From contig NZ_JAJAWH010000011.1 of assembly GCF_020531965.1 (NCBI RefSeq), forward strand, positions 62,001 through 126,000: 64,000 nt of DNA, read 5' to 3'. The notes under the pieces are model-generated. The model did not search any database and was not told the origin of the DNA. It worked only from the letters and a program-made list of their open reading frames with translations. A program made the translations under genes and the position numbers. Positions within the stretch are counted from its first letter, which is position 1; every line of letters starts with the position of its first letter. The stretch is from Pseudorhizobium xiangyangii. Its GTDB lineage: Bacteria > Pseudomonadota > Alphaproteobacteria > Rhizobiales > Rhizobiaceae. Of this stretch, positions 42,828 to 53,624 are shown piece by piece.

Positions 42828-43544
42828 TTACGGTGAGAGCTGCGCCACGAGTTCATGACGTTCGCCGGGATAGGTCAGGCGCACATGGGTGATATGCCCG
42901 TCGTTGCTCCAGGTGCGCCGCTCGATGACGAGGCATGCCGTGCCGGGGGCGAGATCGAGTGCGTCGGCAGCGCGCTTGGTTGTGGTCACCGCGCGGATGC
43001 GGTGTTCGGCCGCACTCCAGGGAACCTGGCCGAGCAGCCAGCTGCCCGGTGGCTGGATTAAAAAGTCCACATCGGCGGCATCCGGAACCGCGGCGAGGTT
43101 GATAAGCCGTTCCTCGAAACAGAAAGGCAGACCGCCCGCCATATGGCAGGAGGTGATGTCCAGAATGGGATCACCGGGCACGAGGTCAAGCCGTGGTCGG
43201 TCGCTTTGTCGATAGGGGCGCCGCTCGATCGAGAGCAGCCGGTACTCGTAGTCCAGACCAAGCGCCTGTACCTCGCGCGGGATATCGTGGATCTTCATGA
43301 CCAGCGATTGCACCTGCGGACGAGTGACGAAACTGCCGGAGCGACGCCTGCGTTCGATAAGGCCCCTCGTCACAAGTTCGCTCAGGGCCTTGTTCACGGT
43401 CATCCGCGAGCAGCCGTACTGTTCGGTCAGTTCATGTTCGAAGGGAATGCGATGGCCCGGTGGCCACTCTCCGGACAGGATGCGGCCTTCGACATCGCCA
43501 AGAATGCGCACGTGGAGGGACTTGTCCTTGGCGATGCCCTGCAT
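42828..43544 (-). CDS. hutC: histidine utilization repressor HutC (GntR family)
   Basis: 238 residues from ATG 43544: winged helix ILSGEWPPGHRIPFEHELTEQYGCSRMTVNKALSELVTRGLIERRRRSGSFV in outline, then a UTRA domain (QALGLDYEYRLLSIERR, CHMAGGLPFCFEERLINL, PGSWLLGQVPWSAAEHRIRAVTTTKRAADAL, VRLTYPGERHELVAQL). HutC represses hut genes and is released by urocanate. A TTG start at 43574 would extend it into the upstream ATPase gene; ATG 43544 is preferred. Last gene of the leftward transporter operon. Confidence 0.92.
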   Translation of the reverse strand: MQGIAKDKSLHVRILGDVEGRILSGEWPPGHRIPFEHELTEQYGCSRMTVNKALSELVTRGLIERRRRSGSFVTRPQVQSLVMKIHDIPREVQALGLDYEYRLLSIERRPYRQSDRPRLDLVPGDPILDITSCHMAGGLPFCFEERLINLAAVPDAADVDFLIQPPGSWLLGQVPWSAAEHRIRAVTTTKRAADALDLAPGTACLVIERRTWSNDGHITHVRLTYPGERHELVAQLSP

Positions 43545-43551
43545 GTCCGGC

Positions 43552-44337
43552 TTACCCGTGTCCCGCCGCGACAATCGCCTCGCTGCGGATTTCTTCCGTC
43601 AGCTTGAGACGAAGTGCGGAAAACTCGGGGCTGGCCTTGATCGTGTAGTGGCGCGGATGCGGGAGATCGACCGGCGTGATCGACTTGATCCGGCCGGGAC
43701 GGGCGGTCATCGTGACGACCCGCGACGCCATGAATACGGCTTCCTCGATGTCGTGGGTTACGAAGATGACCGTCTTGTGCTCGCGTTCCCAGATTCCGAG
43801 CAGCAGCTCCTGCATCAGTCCGCGGGTCTGGTTGTCGAGCGCGCCGAACGGCTCGTCCAGCAGCATGATCTTCGGGTCGTTTGCGAGGGCGCGGGCAATT
43901 GCCGTGCGCTGCTGCATGCCGCCGGAAAGCTGCTTCGGCCAGTGGTTCTGGAAACCGCGCAATCCGACCTTGTCGATATAGCTATCGACGATCTCCCACA
44001 TTTCCTTCGCCGGAACGCCACGCTCACGAAGACCGAAGGCAACGTTCTCGCGAATGGTAAGCCAGGGAAACAGGGTATAAGACTGAAACACCATGCCGCG
44101 GTCGGCGCCGGGGCCTTTGATTTCCTTGCCTTCCAGCGTGACTGTGCCAGTTGTCGGCCGGTCGAGCCCGGCGATGATCCGCAGAAGCGTCGATTTTCCG
44201 CAGCCCGAGGGGCCGAGGATGGTGACGAAGTCGTTCTTCTCGATGGTCAGGTCGGTGGGCTGCAGCGCTTGCACGGGCTGTCCGCCGTGCACGCCGGGAA
44301 AGGTCCGGCTTACACCCTTGATGATCAGTTCACTCAT
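43552..44337 (-). CDS. NitT/TauT-type ABC transporter ATP-binding protein (hut-linked)
   Basis: 261 residues: Walker [15 protein letters not shown]-loop MVFQSYTLFPW, signature LSGGMQQRTAIARAL, Walker B IMLLDEPFGALDNQTR, H-loop VTHDIEEAVFMASRVV. The class resembles SsuB/TauB. Overlaps the permease gene by 4 nt. In a hut locus the likely cargo is histidine, urocanate or a related imidazole acid. Confidence 0.92.
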   Translation of the reverse strand: MSELIIKGVSRTFPGVHGGQPVQALQPTDLTIEKNDFVTILGPSGCGKSTLLRIIAGLDRPTTGTVTLEGKEIKGPGADRGMVFQSYTLFPWLTIRENVAFGLRERGVPAKEMWEIVDSYIDKVGLRGFQNHWPKQLSGGMQQRTAIARALANDPKIMLLDEPFGALDNQTRGLMQELLLGIWEREHKTVIFVTHDIEEAVFMASRVVTMTARPGRIKSITPVDLPHPRHYTIKASPEFSALRLKLTEEIRSEAIVAAGHG

Positions 44338-45107
44338 GCGAGCCTCCAGGCGAAGAGCTTCCTGTTCAGGCTCTTGAATGCGAAGTCGGAGATCAGGCCG
44401 ATGAGGCCGATGACGATGATGCCGAAGATGATCTGGCCGGTCGCCATCAGCGCCTGGCTGTTGATGATCATGTAGCCGATACCGGAGGAGGCGCCGATCA
44501 GCTCTGCGACGATAACGTAGGTCCAGGCCCAGCCGAGCACCAGCCGCAGGATTTCCGCGATGTCGGGTGCATTGGCGGGCATGAGGACGCGCCGCACCAC
44601 GCCACGGTCTGTCGCACCGAGGGTATAGGCTGCTTCAACGAGGTCACGACGCGTGCTGGACACGGCAACGGCCACCATCAGGATGATCTGGAAGACGGCG
44701 CCGATGAAGATCACCAGCAGCTTCTGCATTTCGCCGATGCCGGCCCAGAGGATGAGGAGTGGTATGAAGGCGGAGGCCGGCAGGTAGCGAGCGAAGGAAA
44801 CGAAGGGCTCGAGCAGTGCTTCGATCGGCTTGTAGGCGCCCATCGCGATGCCGAGCGGCACGGCGACGATCATGGCAAGCACGAACCCGCCGAGCACGCG
44901 CCACACGGTCATGCCGATGTCGGTCATGAAGCCCTGCTCTGTCAGCAGGTATATTCCGTCCTTCACCATGGTGATCGGATCGGCGAGGAAGGTCGGCGAA
45001 ACGAAGCCGCCAAGCGTTGCGACGCCCCAGGCGGAGAAGAACAGGACGAAGAAGAGGATGCCGAGCAGGACGCGGGCCTGCTGGCCTATCGGTTCAAGAG
45101 GACGCAT
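44334..45107 (-). CDS. NitT/TauT-type ABC transporter permease (hut-linked)
   Basis: 257 residues, six membrane segments of the SsuC/TauC family; ARYLPASAFIPLLILWAGIGEMQKLLVIFIGAVFQI and the coupling loop EAAYTLGATDRGVVRRVLMPANAPDI are diagnostic. Starts 50 nt downstream of the binding-protein gene. Confidence 0.92.
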   Translation of the reverse strand: MRPLEPIGQQARVLLGILFFVLFFSAWGVATLGGFVSPTFLADPITMVKDGIYLLTEQGFMTDIGMTVWRVLGGFVLAMIVAVPLGIAMGAYKPIEALLEPFVSFARYLPASAFIPLLILWAGIGEMQKLLVIFIGAVFQIILMVAVAVSSTRRDLVEAAYTLGATDRGVVRRVLMPANAPDIAEILRLVLGWAWTYVIVAELIGASSGIGYMIINSQALMATGQIIFGIIVIGLIGLISDFAFKSLNRKLFAWRLA

Positions 45108-45158
45108 GCTGCCCCGGATGTTGGTCCGGCGGAGCGAACTCCGCCGGCGGTTGTGAAC

Positions 45159-46100
45159 TTACTGGATGAAAGACGTATCGACGATTGTCGAAAGGTCAGG
45201 CTTTGCCTTGATGATGCCGATCTCGAGCAGCAGATCCGCCGCCTTTTCGGAGAACGTCTTGAACTCGCCTTCGAAGAACGCCTTGTTGGCGGCCTGATCC
45301 TGCCACTCGAGGAACTTGGCGGAGGCGCCGAAGGCTTCTGCCGACTGCTTCACATCGGCACCCATGATGCCGTAGGCCTTTTCCGGATCCGCCTTGATCA
45401 TCTCGAGCGCTTCGAAATAGCTCTTCGCGAATGCCTTTGCAGCATCCGGATTCTCGGCCAGGAAGTCTGGCGTGCAGCCGAACGTATCCATGACCGCCGG
45501 GTAATCCAGCGTGGTCGCCAGGATCTTGCCCTGGTCTGGAGCGGCGCGAACCGTCGAGAGATAAGGCTCGTAGGTCATCGCGGCATCATTCTGCCCGGCA
45601 ACGAAGGCCTGTGCGGCCGGGCCGGGCTCGAGGTTGACGGCGTTGACATCCTTCATCGTCATGCCGTTTTCCTTGAGGATCCAGGCAAGGAAAAAATAGG
45701 GCGAGGTGCCCGGAGTGGACGCAGCGACGGTCTTGCCCTTGAGGTCGGCAACGCTCGTTACGTCATTGCGCACGGCAATGCCGTCGGCGCCATGCGACTT
45801 GTCGAGCTGAAAGATCTGCTTGGACGGCACGCCATTGGCATTCCAGACGATCCAGGTCTCGACCGTCGTTGCTGCGCACTGGATGTCGCCGGACAGGAGA
45901 GCGAGATGGCGGCTCGCCTGTGGGATCTTCTTGATATCGACGCTAAGGCCGTTCTTTTCGAAGATGCCTGCTTCCTTGGCCAGCGTCAGCGGCGCAAAGC
46001 CGGTCCAGCCGGACATGCCGATCGAAACGGCCGTTTGGGCGTGGGCGGCGGAAGACATCAATGTCGCGGCGGCGGCCGCGATTACCCAGTTTCTTTTCAT
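45159..46100 (-). CDS. NitT/TauT-type ABC transporter substrate-binding protein (hut-linked)
   Basis: 313 residues: signal peptide MKRNWVIAAAAATLMSSAAHA and a SsuA/THI5-like fold (IGMSGWTGFAPLTLAKEAGIFEKNGLSVDI, LKGKTVAASTPGTSPYFFLAWILKENG). First gene of SBP-permease-ATPase-hutC, immediately downstream of a HutC-type operator, so substrate is probably an imidazole compound of the histidine pathway. Confidence 0.9.
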   Translation of the reverse strand: MKRNWVIAAAAATLMSSAAHAQTAVSIGMSGWTGFAPLTLAKEAGIFEKNGLSVDIKKIPQASRHLALLSGDIQCAATTVETWIVWNANGVPSKQIFQLDKSHGADGIAVRNDVTSVADLKGKTVAASTPGTSPYFFLAWILKENGMTMKDVNAVNLEPGPAAQAFVAGQNDAAMTYEPYLSTVRAAPDQGKILATTLDYPAVMDTFGCTPDFLAENPDAAKAFAKSYFEALEMIKADPEKAYGIMGADVKQSAEAFGASAKFLEWQDQAANKAFFEGEFKTFSEKAADLLLEIGIIKAKPDLSTIVDTSFIQ

Positions 46101-46180
46101 AGTCGAACCCCTGTTGCTTTATTGTAAGGCAGGCAGATGGTTTGCCTTCCTGGAGAGCATACTAGTCAAATCTCCGTTTT

Positions 46181-46194
46181 TTTGTCTAGACAAA
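46181..46194. promoter_or_regulatory. HutC-type operator upstream of the hut transporter
   Basis: Perfect palindrome TTTGTCTAGACAAA about 80 bp upstream of the binding-protein start. It contains the hutD stop codon (TAG on the minus strand). The TGTCTAGACA/TGTATATACA style agrees with operators of HutC regulators. Confidence 0.72.
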
Positions 46195-46764
46195 ATGCGG
46201 TGCCACCGCAGAGATTGCGACGAGGTAGAAGATCCCTGCTTTCGGGATTTCGACATTTTCACCCTCATCCAGCAGCAACACATCCAGCGGCTCGAGCTTC
46301 ACCGCCCGAGAGCCGCTCTCGGCAGTCAGTTCTCCGGCTCCGCAGAGGATCAACCTGACGGTTCCATCCCCCGTGATCGAACCGGGTCCGGTGCGGCGCT
46401 CGACGGTGTGCCGGAACATCCCGCGACGGGTCATGACGTTGAGGTCGGTTATCGGGCCGTCGATGAGGCGTGCGGACGTCTCGACATCGGCCGGGAACGC
46501 ATGGGGTGCCGATACGGCATCGAGCACAACAGGTGAGCGTTCGGCGATGCTCAGTACCATGCCGGCACCATCGAGGATGGAGAGTGTGCGGTCGATGCCG
46601 GAGAACGCCGAGAATGGCCCGTCGGTTGCGACTGTCGCCATGCTGATCCGCCAGCCGAAGTCATCCAGGGAGGCCTGGGGAGGAAAGACGGCGATCTCCA
46701 CCGTCTCTCCGCCGCCGTTCTTCCATGGCATGCGCTTGTAGTCGGCCGCGCGCATCACCCTCAT
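46186..46764 (-). CDS. hutD: HutD family protein
   Basis: 192 residues, cupin-like HutD family: YKRMPWKNGGGETVEIAVFPP, DFGWRISMATVATDGPFSAFSGIDRTLSILDGAGM, PITDLNVMTRRG. The role is thought to be protective against high urocanate or regulatory. It begins 4 nt after hutU and its stop is inside the HutC operator. Confidence 0.92.
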   Translation of the reverse strand: MRVMRAADYKRMPWKNGGGETVEIAVFPPQASLDDFGWRISMATVATDGPFSAFSGIDRTLSILDGAGMVLSIAERSPVVLDAVSAPHAFPADVETSARLIDGPITDLNVMTRRGMFRHTVERRTGPGSITGDGTVRLILCGAGELTAESGSRAVKLEPLDVLLLDEGENVEIPKAGIFYLVAISAVAPHFV

Positions 46765-46768
46765 CGCC

Positions 46769-48454
46769 TCAGTTCCCGAGAATGCCGGGCAGGCGCAGGC
46801 CCTTTTCCGTGGCGCAATCCACCGCGATCTCATAGCCGGCATCGGCGTGGCGCATGACACCGGTGGCCGGATCGTTCCAGAGGACACGCTCCAGACGACG
46901 GTCGGCATCTTCCGAACCATCGGCGCAGATGACCATGCCGGAATGCTGGGAAAAGCCCATGCCGACGCCGCCGCCGTGATGCAGCGAAACCCATGTCGCG
47001 CCCGATGCGGTGTTGAGCAGCGCGTTGAGCAGCGGCCAGTCGGAGACGGCGTCCGAACCGTCTTTCATGGCTTCCGTCTCGCGGTTGGGCGAGGCGACGG
47101 AGCCGCTGTCGAGATGATCGCGGCCGATGACGATAGGCGCGGAGAGTTCGCCGCTCCTCACCATTTCGTTGAAAGCGAGGCCGAGCTTGTGGCGGTCGCC
47201 GAGGCCGACCCAGCAGATGCGCGCCGGCAAGCCCTGAAAGGCGATGCGCTCCCTGGCCATGTCCAGCCAGTTATGCAGGTGCTTGTTGTCGGGGAGAAGT
47301 TCCTTCACCTTGGCGTCGGTCTTGTAGATGTCCTCCGGATCGCCGGAAAGGGCGGCCCAGCGGAACGGGCCGATGCCGCGGCAGAACAGCGGGCGGATAT
47401 AGGCCGGTACGAAGCCGGGGAAGGCAAAAGCGTTTTCGAGGCCTTCGTCCTTGGCAACCTGGCGGATGTTGTTGCCGTAGTCGAGCGTCGGCACGCCGGC
47501 ATCCCAGAAGGCGACCATGGCTTCGACATGCGCCTTCATCGAGGCGCGGGCCGCCACTTCCACCGATTTCGGATCGCTCTCGCGCTTGGCCTTGGCTTCC
47601 TCGACGGTCCAGCCGATCGGCAGGTAACCGTTGCGCGGATCGTGCGCCGAGGTCTGGTCGGTGACGATGTCAGGGCGCGGGCCGCCGGCCTGCATGCGCT
47701 TGACGAGTTCCGGGAAGATTTCGGCGGCGTTGCCGACGAGGCCGACCGACTTTGCTTCGCCGGCCTTGGTCCACTCGTCGATCATCGCCAGGGCTTCGTC
47801 CAGCGTTTTTGCCTTGGCGTCGACATAACGGGTGCGCAGGCGGAAATCGATGCGGGTCTCGTCGCATTCGACGGCGAGGCAGCAAGCGCCGGCCATGACG
47901 GCGGCAAGCGGCTGGGCGCCACCCATGCCACCGAGGCCGCCGGTGAGGATCCACTTACCCTTGAGGTTGCCATCGTAATGCTGGCGGCCGGCCTCTACAA
48001 AGGTCTCGTAGGTGCCCTGGACGATGCCCTGCGTGCCGATATAGATCCACGAACCGGCGGTCATCTGGCCGTACATGGCCAGACCCTTCTTATCCAGTTC
48101 GTTGAAATGGTCCCAGGTCGCCCAGTGCGGCACGAGGTTGGAATTGGCGATCAGCACGCGCGGCGCATCCTTGTGGGTGCGAAACACGCCGACCGGCTTG
48201 CCGGACTGGACGAGCAGAGTTTCCTCTTCCGTCAGCGTCTTCAGGGACGCGACGATACGGTCAAAATCGTCCCAGGTGCGGGCGGCGCGGCCGATGCCGC
48301 CATAGACCACCAGCTCGTGCGGGTTTTCCGCGACGTCAGGATCCAGGTTGTTCATCAGCATACGCAGCGGCGCTTCGGTCATCCAGCTTTTGGCGGTGAG
48401 TTCGTTGCCGCGGGGGGAGCGGACATCACGGATGTTATGGCGCGGATTGGTCAT
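46769..48454 (-). CDS. hutU: urocanate hydratase
   Basis: 561 residues, normal urocanase length, NAD+-containing enzyme that turns urocanate into imidazolonepropionate. Motifs: [50 protein letters not shown] and the active-site region with Cys in [24 protein letters not shown] 48454 ([16 protein letters not shown]) chosen; the upstream part of the open frame is antisense to the dehydrogenase gene. 10 nt downstream of the acyl-CoA dehydrogenase gene. Confidence 0.97.
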   Translation of the reverse strand: MTNPRHNIRDVRSPRGNELTAKSWMTEAPLRMLMNNLDPDVAENPHELVVYGGIGRAARTWDDFDRIVASLKTLTEEETLLVQSGKPVGVFRTHKDAPRVLIANSNLVPHWATWDHFNELDKKGLAMYGQMTAGSWIYIGTQGIVQGTYETFVEAGRQHYDGNLKGKWILTGGLGGMGGAQPLAAVMAGACCLAVECDETRIDFRLRTRYVDAKAKTLDEALAMIDEWTKAGEAKSVGLVGNAAEIFPELVKRMQAGGPRPDIVTDQTSAHDPRNGYLPIGWTVEEAKAKRESDPKSVEVAARASMKAHVEAMVAFWDAGVPTLDYGNNIRQVAKDEGLENAFAFPGFVPAYIRPLFCRGIGPFRWAALSGDPEDIYKTDAKVKELLPDNKHLHNWLDMARERIAFQGLPARICWVGLGDRHKLGLAFNEMVRSGELSAPIVIGRDHLDSGSVASPNRETEAMKDGSDAVSDWPLLNALLNTASGATWVSLHHGGGVGMGFSQHSGMVICADGSEDADRRLERVLWNDPATGVMRHADAGYEIAVDCATEKGLRLPGILGN

Positions 48455-48464
48455 GGATTTCTCC

Positions 48465-49610
48465 TCAGGATAGGACATGAGCGGCAATGATATTGCGCTG
48501 GATTTCGGATGAACCTTCGTAAATGCGCATGATGCGGACGTCGCGAACAAAGCGCTCCAGCGGCAGATCACGGGTATAGCCATAGCCGCCATGGACCTGC
48601 AGCGCCTTGTCGGTGACGCGCGCCGCCATTTCGGAAGCAGCCAGTTTGGCCATCGCCGCTGCACCACTGAAGCGAAGCCCGAGTTCGCGTTGGCGGGCTG
48701 CTTCGAGGGCCAGAAGGCGGGCGGATTGAAGATCAAGCGCCATATCGGCGAGCATCCAGCGGATACCTTGCTTTTCAGACAGGGCTTCCCCGCCAATAAC
48801 CCGCTCGCGGGCGTAGTTAGCGGCGAGCCGCATGGCTTCGCCGGCAATCCCTAGGCACATGGCCGCCACCTCGACGCGTCCGTTGTCGAGCGTCTTCATC
48901 GCCGTCTTGAAGCCCTGGCCCGTTACCCCGCCGAGGAGTGCTTCCTCAGGCAAGATGCAATCGAAATGCAGCGTAAAGACGTGACCGCCCCGCAGGCCCA
49001 TAGTCTTCTCCGGTAGGCCGACCTGCAGCCCAGGGGTGCCGCTCTCCAAGAGAAAGGCGCTGATGCCGCGGTGTCCGGCGGCCGCATCGGTGACCGCATA
49101 GACCACGATGATGTCCGCTTCGCCACCATTGGAGATGAAGCATTTGCTGCCCTTCAGGTGCCATCCGCCTTCGATACGACGGGCAACTGTCTTCATGTCC
49201 GCTGGATCGGATCCGGCGGTCGGCTCGGTCAGGGCAAATGCTCCCAGGACAGATCCAGCAGCCGCCTTGGGCAGCCAGCGCCCGCGCTGTTCGTCGTTGC
49301 CGCCGAACAGGATCGAATCGGTGCAAAGATAGTGGGCGGTCAGCGCGGAGACGGTGGAACCGCAGCCGCTGGCAACCAGTTCGACGGCGCGCAACAGCGC
49401 TGGCGCAGATATGCCGGCGCCACCCCATTCTTCGGGCAGGTTTGCGCCGAGCATGCCAAGCTCGCCCAGCTTGGAAAGCTGCCGGCGGGGGAACGCGGCC
49501 TGTTCGTCGACCTCGGCGGCATGCGGCATCAGCTCGTCGCGAACAAATCGCTCCAGAACCTCCACAAATGCGCGTTCTTCGTCGCTGAGCATGGAGTACG
49601 GATCGATCAT
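48465..49610 (-). CDS. acyl-CoA dehydrogenase embedded in the hut operon
   Basis: 381 residues of the FAD-dependent acyl-CoA dehydrogenase family: [46 protein letters not shown], and [40 protein letters not shown] with the expected catalytic Glu in YEGSSEIQR. Catalyses alpha,beta-dehydrogenation of an acyl-CoA. Overlaps the CoA-transferase by 4 nt. Co-occurrence with a class III CoA-transferase between hutH and hutU suggests an imidazole acyl-CoA substrate (inference). Confidence 0.9.
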   Translation of the reverse strand: MIDPYSMLSDEERAFVEVLERFVRDELMPHAAEVDEQAAFPRRQLSKLGELGMLGANLPEEWGGAGISAPALLRAVELVASGCGSTVSALTAHYLCTDSILFGGNDEQRGRWLPKAAAGSVLGAFALTEPTAGSDPADMKTVARRIEGGWHLKGSKCFISNGGEADIIVVYAVTDAAAGHRGISAFLLESGTPGLQVGLPEKTMGLRGGHVFTLHFDCILPEEALLGGVTGQGFKTAMKTLDNGRVEVAAMCLGIAGEAMRLAANYARERVIGGEALSEKQGIRWMLADMALDLQSARLLALEAARQRELGLRFSGAAAMAKLAASEMAARVTDKALQVHGGYGYTRDLPLERFVRDVRIMRIYEGSSEIQRNIIAAHVLS

Positions 49611-50818
49611 GGCATTCCTGTTCCGCCGATGACGCCGCTTGCGCGCAGCATCTCAATTTCTTCTGTCGTTCGTCCCGCGAGACGCACAAGAATGTCTTCG
49701 GCATCGCCGCCCAAAAGAGGGGCAGCGCTGTCGCTGGCCGGCTTCTTGCCGTCGAAGCGGACCGGTTGGCTAACCACCGGAACAGGCCCGATCGAAGGAT
49801 GGGTCAGGCTGCCGATGAGTTCCCGCGCTTTCGTCTGCGGGCTGGCGACCGCCTGCGGAATGCTGCGGATGGGCGCGCAGGGGATGTGCGCCGCCGAGAG
49901 CGCCTCGATCAGGTCATCCACGGTTTGCCGGCTGCTCCATTCCTCGATGATGCCGCGCAATTCTGCTTCGTTCTCGGTTCGAGCGGAGTCACTTGCAAAC
50001 TTCGGGTTCTTCTCGAGACCGGGTGCGCCGATGAGGCTTGCGAAGCCGGCAAACTGCCGGTCGTTCAGCACGGCGATAGCGAAAAGCCCGTCCGTGGCCT
50101 GATAGCATCCGAAAGGGGTGGAGAGCGGATGGCGATTACCGACCCGCTGCGGCTCCCGGCCGGAGTAGAGGTACTGGGCGTGGGCGGTGGGCAGCAACGA
50201 GAACAGTGTGTCGTACATGGCAACGTCGATGACTGAGCCCTCGCCGGTGCGGGCGTGCTGAACCACCGCGGCAAGGATCGCCCAGCTGGCGAAAAGCCCG
50301 GCGGCCAGGTCGCCAAAGGATTCGCCTACTTTCAGCGGGGCACCACCTTCTTCACCGGTGACGGCCATCAGCCCTGACATGGCCTGGACGACGAGGTCGT
50401 AGGCCGGCAGATCCGTCCAGGGGCCTGTTTGTCCGAAGCCCGAGATCGAAGCGTAGATGATGTCCGGCTTCAGGGCCTTGAGGTCGTCCGGCCCCAGCCC
50501 GAGCCGCGCAGCGACCCCCGGCCGGAAGTTTTCGACTGCGACGTCGCAATTGCGGGCGATGTCGCGGGCAAGCGCCAGGCCGTCTTCCTGCTTGAGGTCG
50601 ATGGAAATGGATTTCTTGCCGCGATTGGTGAGCAGGAAGAGCGCGCTTTCACCGTCCTGGAAAGGGCCCACATGCCGATACTCGTCGCCGGCAATAGGCT
50701 CAAGCTTGATGACCTCCGCACCAAGATCCGCAAGCAGCGCGGTGCAGTAGGGGCCGGCGAGCACGCGCGTCATATCGAATACGCGGATTCCGTCGAGGGG
50801 TTTTCTTTCCGTCGCCAT
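49607..50818 (-). CDS. CaiB/BaiF class III CoA-transferase embedded in the hut operon
   Basis: 403 residues from ATG 50818: LDGIRVFDMTRVLAGPYCTALLADLGAEVIKLE, NRGKKSISIDLKQEDGL, NCDVAVENFRPGVAARLGLG and AYDLVVQAMSGLMAVTGEEGG, where the Asp of the catalytic-Asp region is present. Transfers CoA between carboxylic acids. Located directly after hutH (1 nt) and overlapping the dehydrogenase gene, so it is part of the hut transcript. Confidence 0.9.
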   Translation of the reverse strand: MATERKPLDGIRVFDMTRVLAGPYCTALLADLGAEVIKLEPIAGDEYRHVGPFQDGESALFLLTNRGKKSISIDLKQEDGLALARDIARNCDVAVENFRPGVAARLGLGPDDLKALKPDIIYASISGFGQTGPWTDLPAYDLVVQAMSGLMAVTGEEGGAPLKVGESFGDLAAGLFASWAILAAVVQHARTGEGSVIDVAMYDTLFSLLPTAHAQYLYSGREPQRVGNRHPLSTPFGCYQATDGLFAIAVLNDRQFAGFASLIGAPGLEKNPKFASDSARTENEAELRGIIEEWSSRQTVDDLIEALSAAHIPCAPIRSIPQAVASPQTKARELIGSLTHPSIGPVPVVSQPVRFDGKKPASDSAAPLLGGDAEDILVRLAGRTTEEIEMLRASGVIGGTGMP

Positions 50819-50819
50819 G

Positions 50820-52355
50820 CTAGACCTCCAGACGGGGCAGGACGCCGTCGGAGACGGATGCATTCAGCGACCCGCCTGCAATCAGCAGGGCCGCAGCCTG
50901 AAGGTCGTGCGCCATGTAGCGGTCCTCCTCCAGTGTCGGTACCACCGCGCGGATCGCACCGATGGCGCGGGCAAGCTCCGGGCTTGTCGTCAAAGGAGCA
51001 CGCAGTTCGACGCCCTGTGCCGCCGTCAGCGCCTCGATGCCGATAATGCCGAAGAGATTGTCCGTCATCTGCAGGAGGCGCCGTGCGCCGTGGCAGGCCA
51101 TGGAAACATGATCCTCCTGGTTGGCGGAGGTCGGCGTCGAATCGACCGATGCAGGATGCGACATCTGCTTGTTCTCGCTCATCAAAGCGGCCGACGTGAC
51201 TTCGGCGATCATCAGTCCGGAATTCAGTCCCGGCTTCTTTGCGAGGAAAGGCGGCAGGCCGTAGGAAAGGGCGGGATCGACCAGAAGCGCAACGCGCCGC
51301 TGGGCGATGGCGCCGATCTCGCAGACCGCGATGGCGATCTGATCGGCGGCGAAAGCCACGGGTTCGGCATGGAAATTGCCGCCCGAAACGACGGAATCGT
51401 CTGAAAGAACCAGCGGATTATCAGTCACCGCATTGGCTTCGATCTCGAGCGTGCGGCCGACCGAACGGAGAAGATCGAGGCAGGCGCCGTCCACCTGCGG
51501 CTGGCAGCGGATGCAGTAAGGGTCCTGCACGCGCTCGTCGCCCTGCAGGTGGCTCTCGCGGATCACCGATCCGGCCAAAAGGGCACGCAGAGAGGCAGCG
51601 GTATCGATCTGGCCCTGATGACCGCGCAGGGTGTGGATGTCCGGGTGGAAAGGTGCGGACGAACCCATGGCGGCATCGGTGGACATTGCGCCCGTGATCA
51701 GCGCCGCCTGCGCCGCGCGATGGGCGCGGAAGAGCCCGGCCAGTGCCAGCGCGGTTGATGTCTGTGTCCCGTTGATGAGGGCCAGACCTTCTTTCGCCGC
51801 AAGAACAACGGGTTCCAGGCCCGAACGGCTCAGGGCGTCGCCACCCGAAATTCGTTCGCCGGCTAAGAATGCTTCGCCGTGTCCCATCATCACGGCCGCC
51901 ATATGCGCCAGCGGCGCGAGGTCGCCGGATGCACCGACTGAGCCCTTCTCCGGGATGACGGGGATCACGCCACGTTCAAGCATGCCCTCGAGCAACCGCA
52001 TGAGTTCGAGCCGTACACCGGAGGCGCCGCGTCCGAGCGAGATCAGCTTCAGTGCCATGATCAGGCGCACGACGTTTTCGGGAAGGGGTGCGCCGACGCC
52101 GCAGCAATGCGAGAGGATGAGGTTTCGTTGAAGCGTGGCCACGTCGGCGGCGTCGATCTTGATCGATGCAAGCTTCCCGAAGCCGGTATTGATGCCGTAG
52201 ACCGGCTCATTGCCCGCGGCGATCTGGGCAATGCGCGCTGCTGCTTTTTCGATACCGGCGTCGAAGCTTCGATCGAGGCGCGCCGGTGTCTGGTTCCAGT
52301 AGAGCTCCTGCAGGGTAGCGAGGCTGACCGAGCCGGGTGTAAGGATGATGCTCAT
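50820..52355 (-). CDS. hutH: histidine ammonia-lyase
   Basis: 511 residues. MIO prosthetic group forms from Ala-Ser-Gly in [16 protein letters not shown] near residue 143; other markers are [44 protein letters not shown] and SADQEDH-like [11 protein letters not shown]. Deaminates histidine to urocanate. ATGA overlap with hutI. Confidence 0.97.
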   Translation of the reverse strand: MSIILTPGSVSLATLQELYWNQTPARLDRSFDAGIEKAAARIAQIAAGNEPVYGINTGFGKLASIKIDAADVATLQRNLILSHCCGVGAPLPENVVRLIMALKLISLGRGASGVRLELMRLLEGMLERGVIPVIPEKGSVGASGDLAPLAHMAAVMMGHGEAFLAGERISGGDALSRSGLEPVVLAAKEGLALINGTQTSTALALAGLFRAHRAAQAALITGAMSTDAAMGSSAPFHPDIHTLRGHQGQIDTAASLRALLAGSVIRESHLQGDERVQDPYCIRCQPQVDGACLDLLRSVGRTLEIEANAVTDNPLVLSDDSVVSGGNFHAEPVAFAADQIAIAVCEIGAIAQRRVALLVDPALSYGLPPFLAKKPGLNSGLMIAEVTSAALMSENKQMSHPASVDSTPTSANQEDHVSMACHGARRLLQMTDNLFGIIGIEALTAAQGVELRAPLTTSPELARAIGAIRAVVPTLEEDRYMAHDLQAAALLIAGGSLNASVSDGVLPRLEV

Positions 52356-53599
52356 GCCGAAATCCTCTTTCCCTTGAAGACGTGCTCGTGCAGCGGGTTA
52401 AAGCCGATGCGGTAGACGAGTTCCGCAGGCCGCTCGATATTCCAGATGGCGAAGTCTGCGGATTTTCCAATCTCCAGCGTGCCGGTCTCGTCAAGCAGGC
52501 CGAGCGCCCGTGCACCTTCGCGTGTGACCCCGGCAAGGCATTCCTCGACGGTCAGGCCGAAGAGCGTCGCGCCCATGTTCATGGTCATCAGAAGCGAGGT
52601 GAGGGGAGAGGTTCCGGGATTGCTGTCGGTCGCAAGCGCGATATGAGCGCCGGCCTCCCGCAGAGCTTTCACCGGCGGCGCCTGTTTTTCCCGCAGCGTA
52701 TAGAAGGCGCCAGGGAGCAGTACGGCAACCGTACCCGCCTCTGCCATGGCCTTGGCATCAGCGGCATTAAGGTATTCGAGATGATCGGCGGACAGCGCGC
52801 CATAGCCTGCCGCAAGCCTGGCTCCCCCGAGATCGGAAAGTTGTTCGGCGTGCAGCTTCACGGGCAGGCCCAGATCCCTTGCCTTGTCGAAGACGCGCGC
52901 AATCTCCGCAGGCGAGAAGGCGATGCCTTCGCAAAAGCCGTCCACCGCGTCCACCAGCCCTTCGGCATGCGCCAGTTCCAGCCCCGGCAGCACGACGTCT
53001 GAAATATAGTCGCCGTTGCGGCCCTTGTATTCCGGTGGCGTCGCATGCGCGGCAAGCCAGCTCGTGACGATCCGTACCGGACGCAATTCCGCCAGCTTGC
53101 GAGCGGCGCGAAGCATGTTGAGTTCGCCCTCGATGTTCAGCGCATAGCCGGACTTGACCTCGATCGTCGAGGCGCCTTCCGCGAGCAGGGTGTCGAGGCG
53201 TGGCAGAGCCTGCGCGACCAGCTCGTCGACGGAAAGTGCATTGGTGGCCTTCACCGAAGAGACGATCCCGCCGCCGGCCCGGGCGATCTCTTCGTAGGTC
53301 GCACCGGCAAGCCGCATCTCGAATTCGAGTGCCCGGTCGCCGCCATAGACCAGATGGGTATGGCAGTCGACGAGCGCCGGAGTGATCCAGCGCCCAGCGC
53401 AGTCGATCGGCGTGGAGGATGCTCGAAGCTCGGGAGGAAGATCCGTCTCCGGTCCGCAAAAGGCGATGCGGCCGTTTTTGACCGCCACGGCACCGGCTTC
53501 TACGATGCCCAAGCCCGAAGAGAGCGTGGCAAGACGCGCATTGACCCAAAGGCCGGAAGCTGTCGAATGGTCGACGTCGGAAACGGGGTTCTGGCTCAT
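52352..53599 (-). CDS. hutI: imidazolonepropionase
   Basis: 415-residue amidohydrolase: metal ligands in [22 protein letters not shown] and [32 protein letters not shown]. Opens the imidazolone ring to give formiminoglutamate. First gene of the leftward hut operon, divergent from hutF with the operator between. Confidence 0.97.
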   Translation of the reverse strand: MSQNPVSDVDHSTASGLWVNARLATLSSGLGIVEAGAVAVKNGRIAFCGPETDLPPELRASSTPIDCAGRWITPALVDCHTHLVYGGDRALEFEMRLAGATYEEIARAGGGIVSSVKATNALSVDELVAQALPRLDTLLAEGASTIEVKSGYALNIEGELNMLRAARKLAELRPVRIVTSWLAAHATPPEYKGRNGDYISDVVLPGLELAHAEGLVDAVDGFCEGIAFSPAEIARVFDKARDLGLPVKLHAEQLSDLGGARLAAGYGALSADHLEYLNAADAKAMAEAGTVAVLLPGAFYTLREKQAPPVKALREAGAHIALATDSNPGTSPLTSLLMTMNMGATLFGLTVEECLAGVTREGARALGLLDETGTLEIGKSADFAIWNIERPAELVYRIGFNPLHEHVFKGKRISA

Positions 53600-53624
53600 G
53601 GCATCCTCTTCCCTTTTGCTGCTA

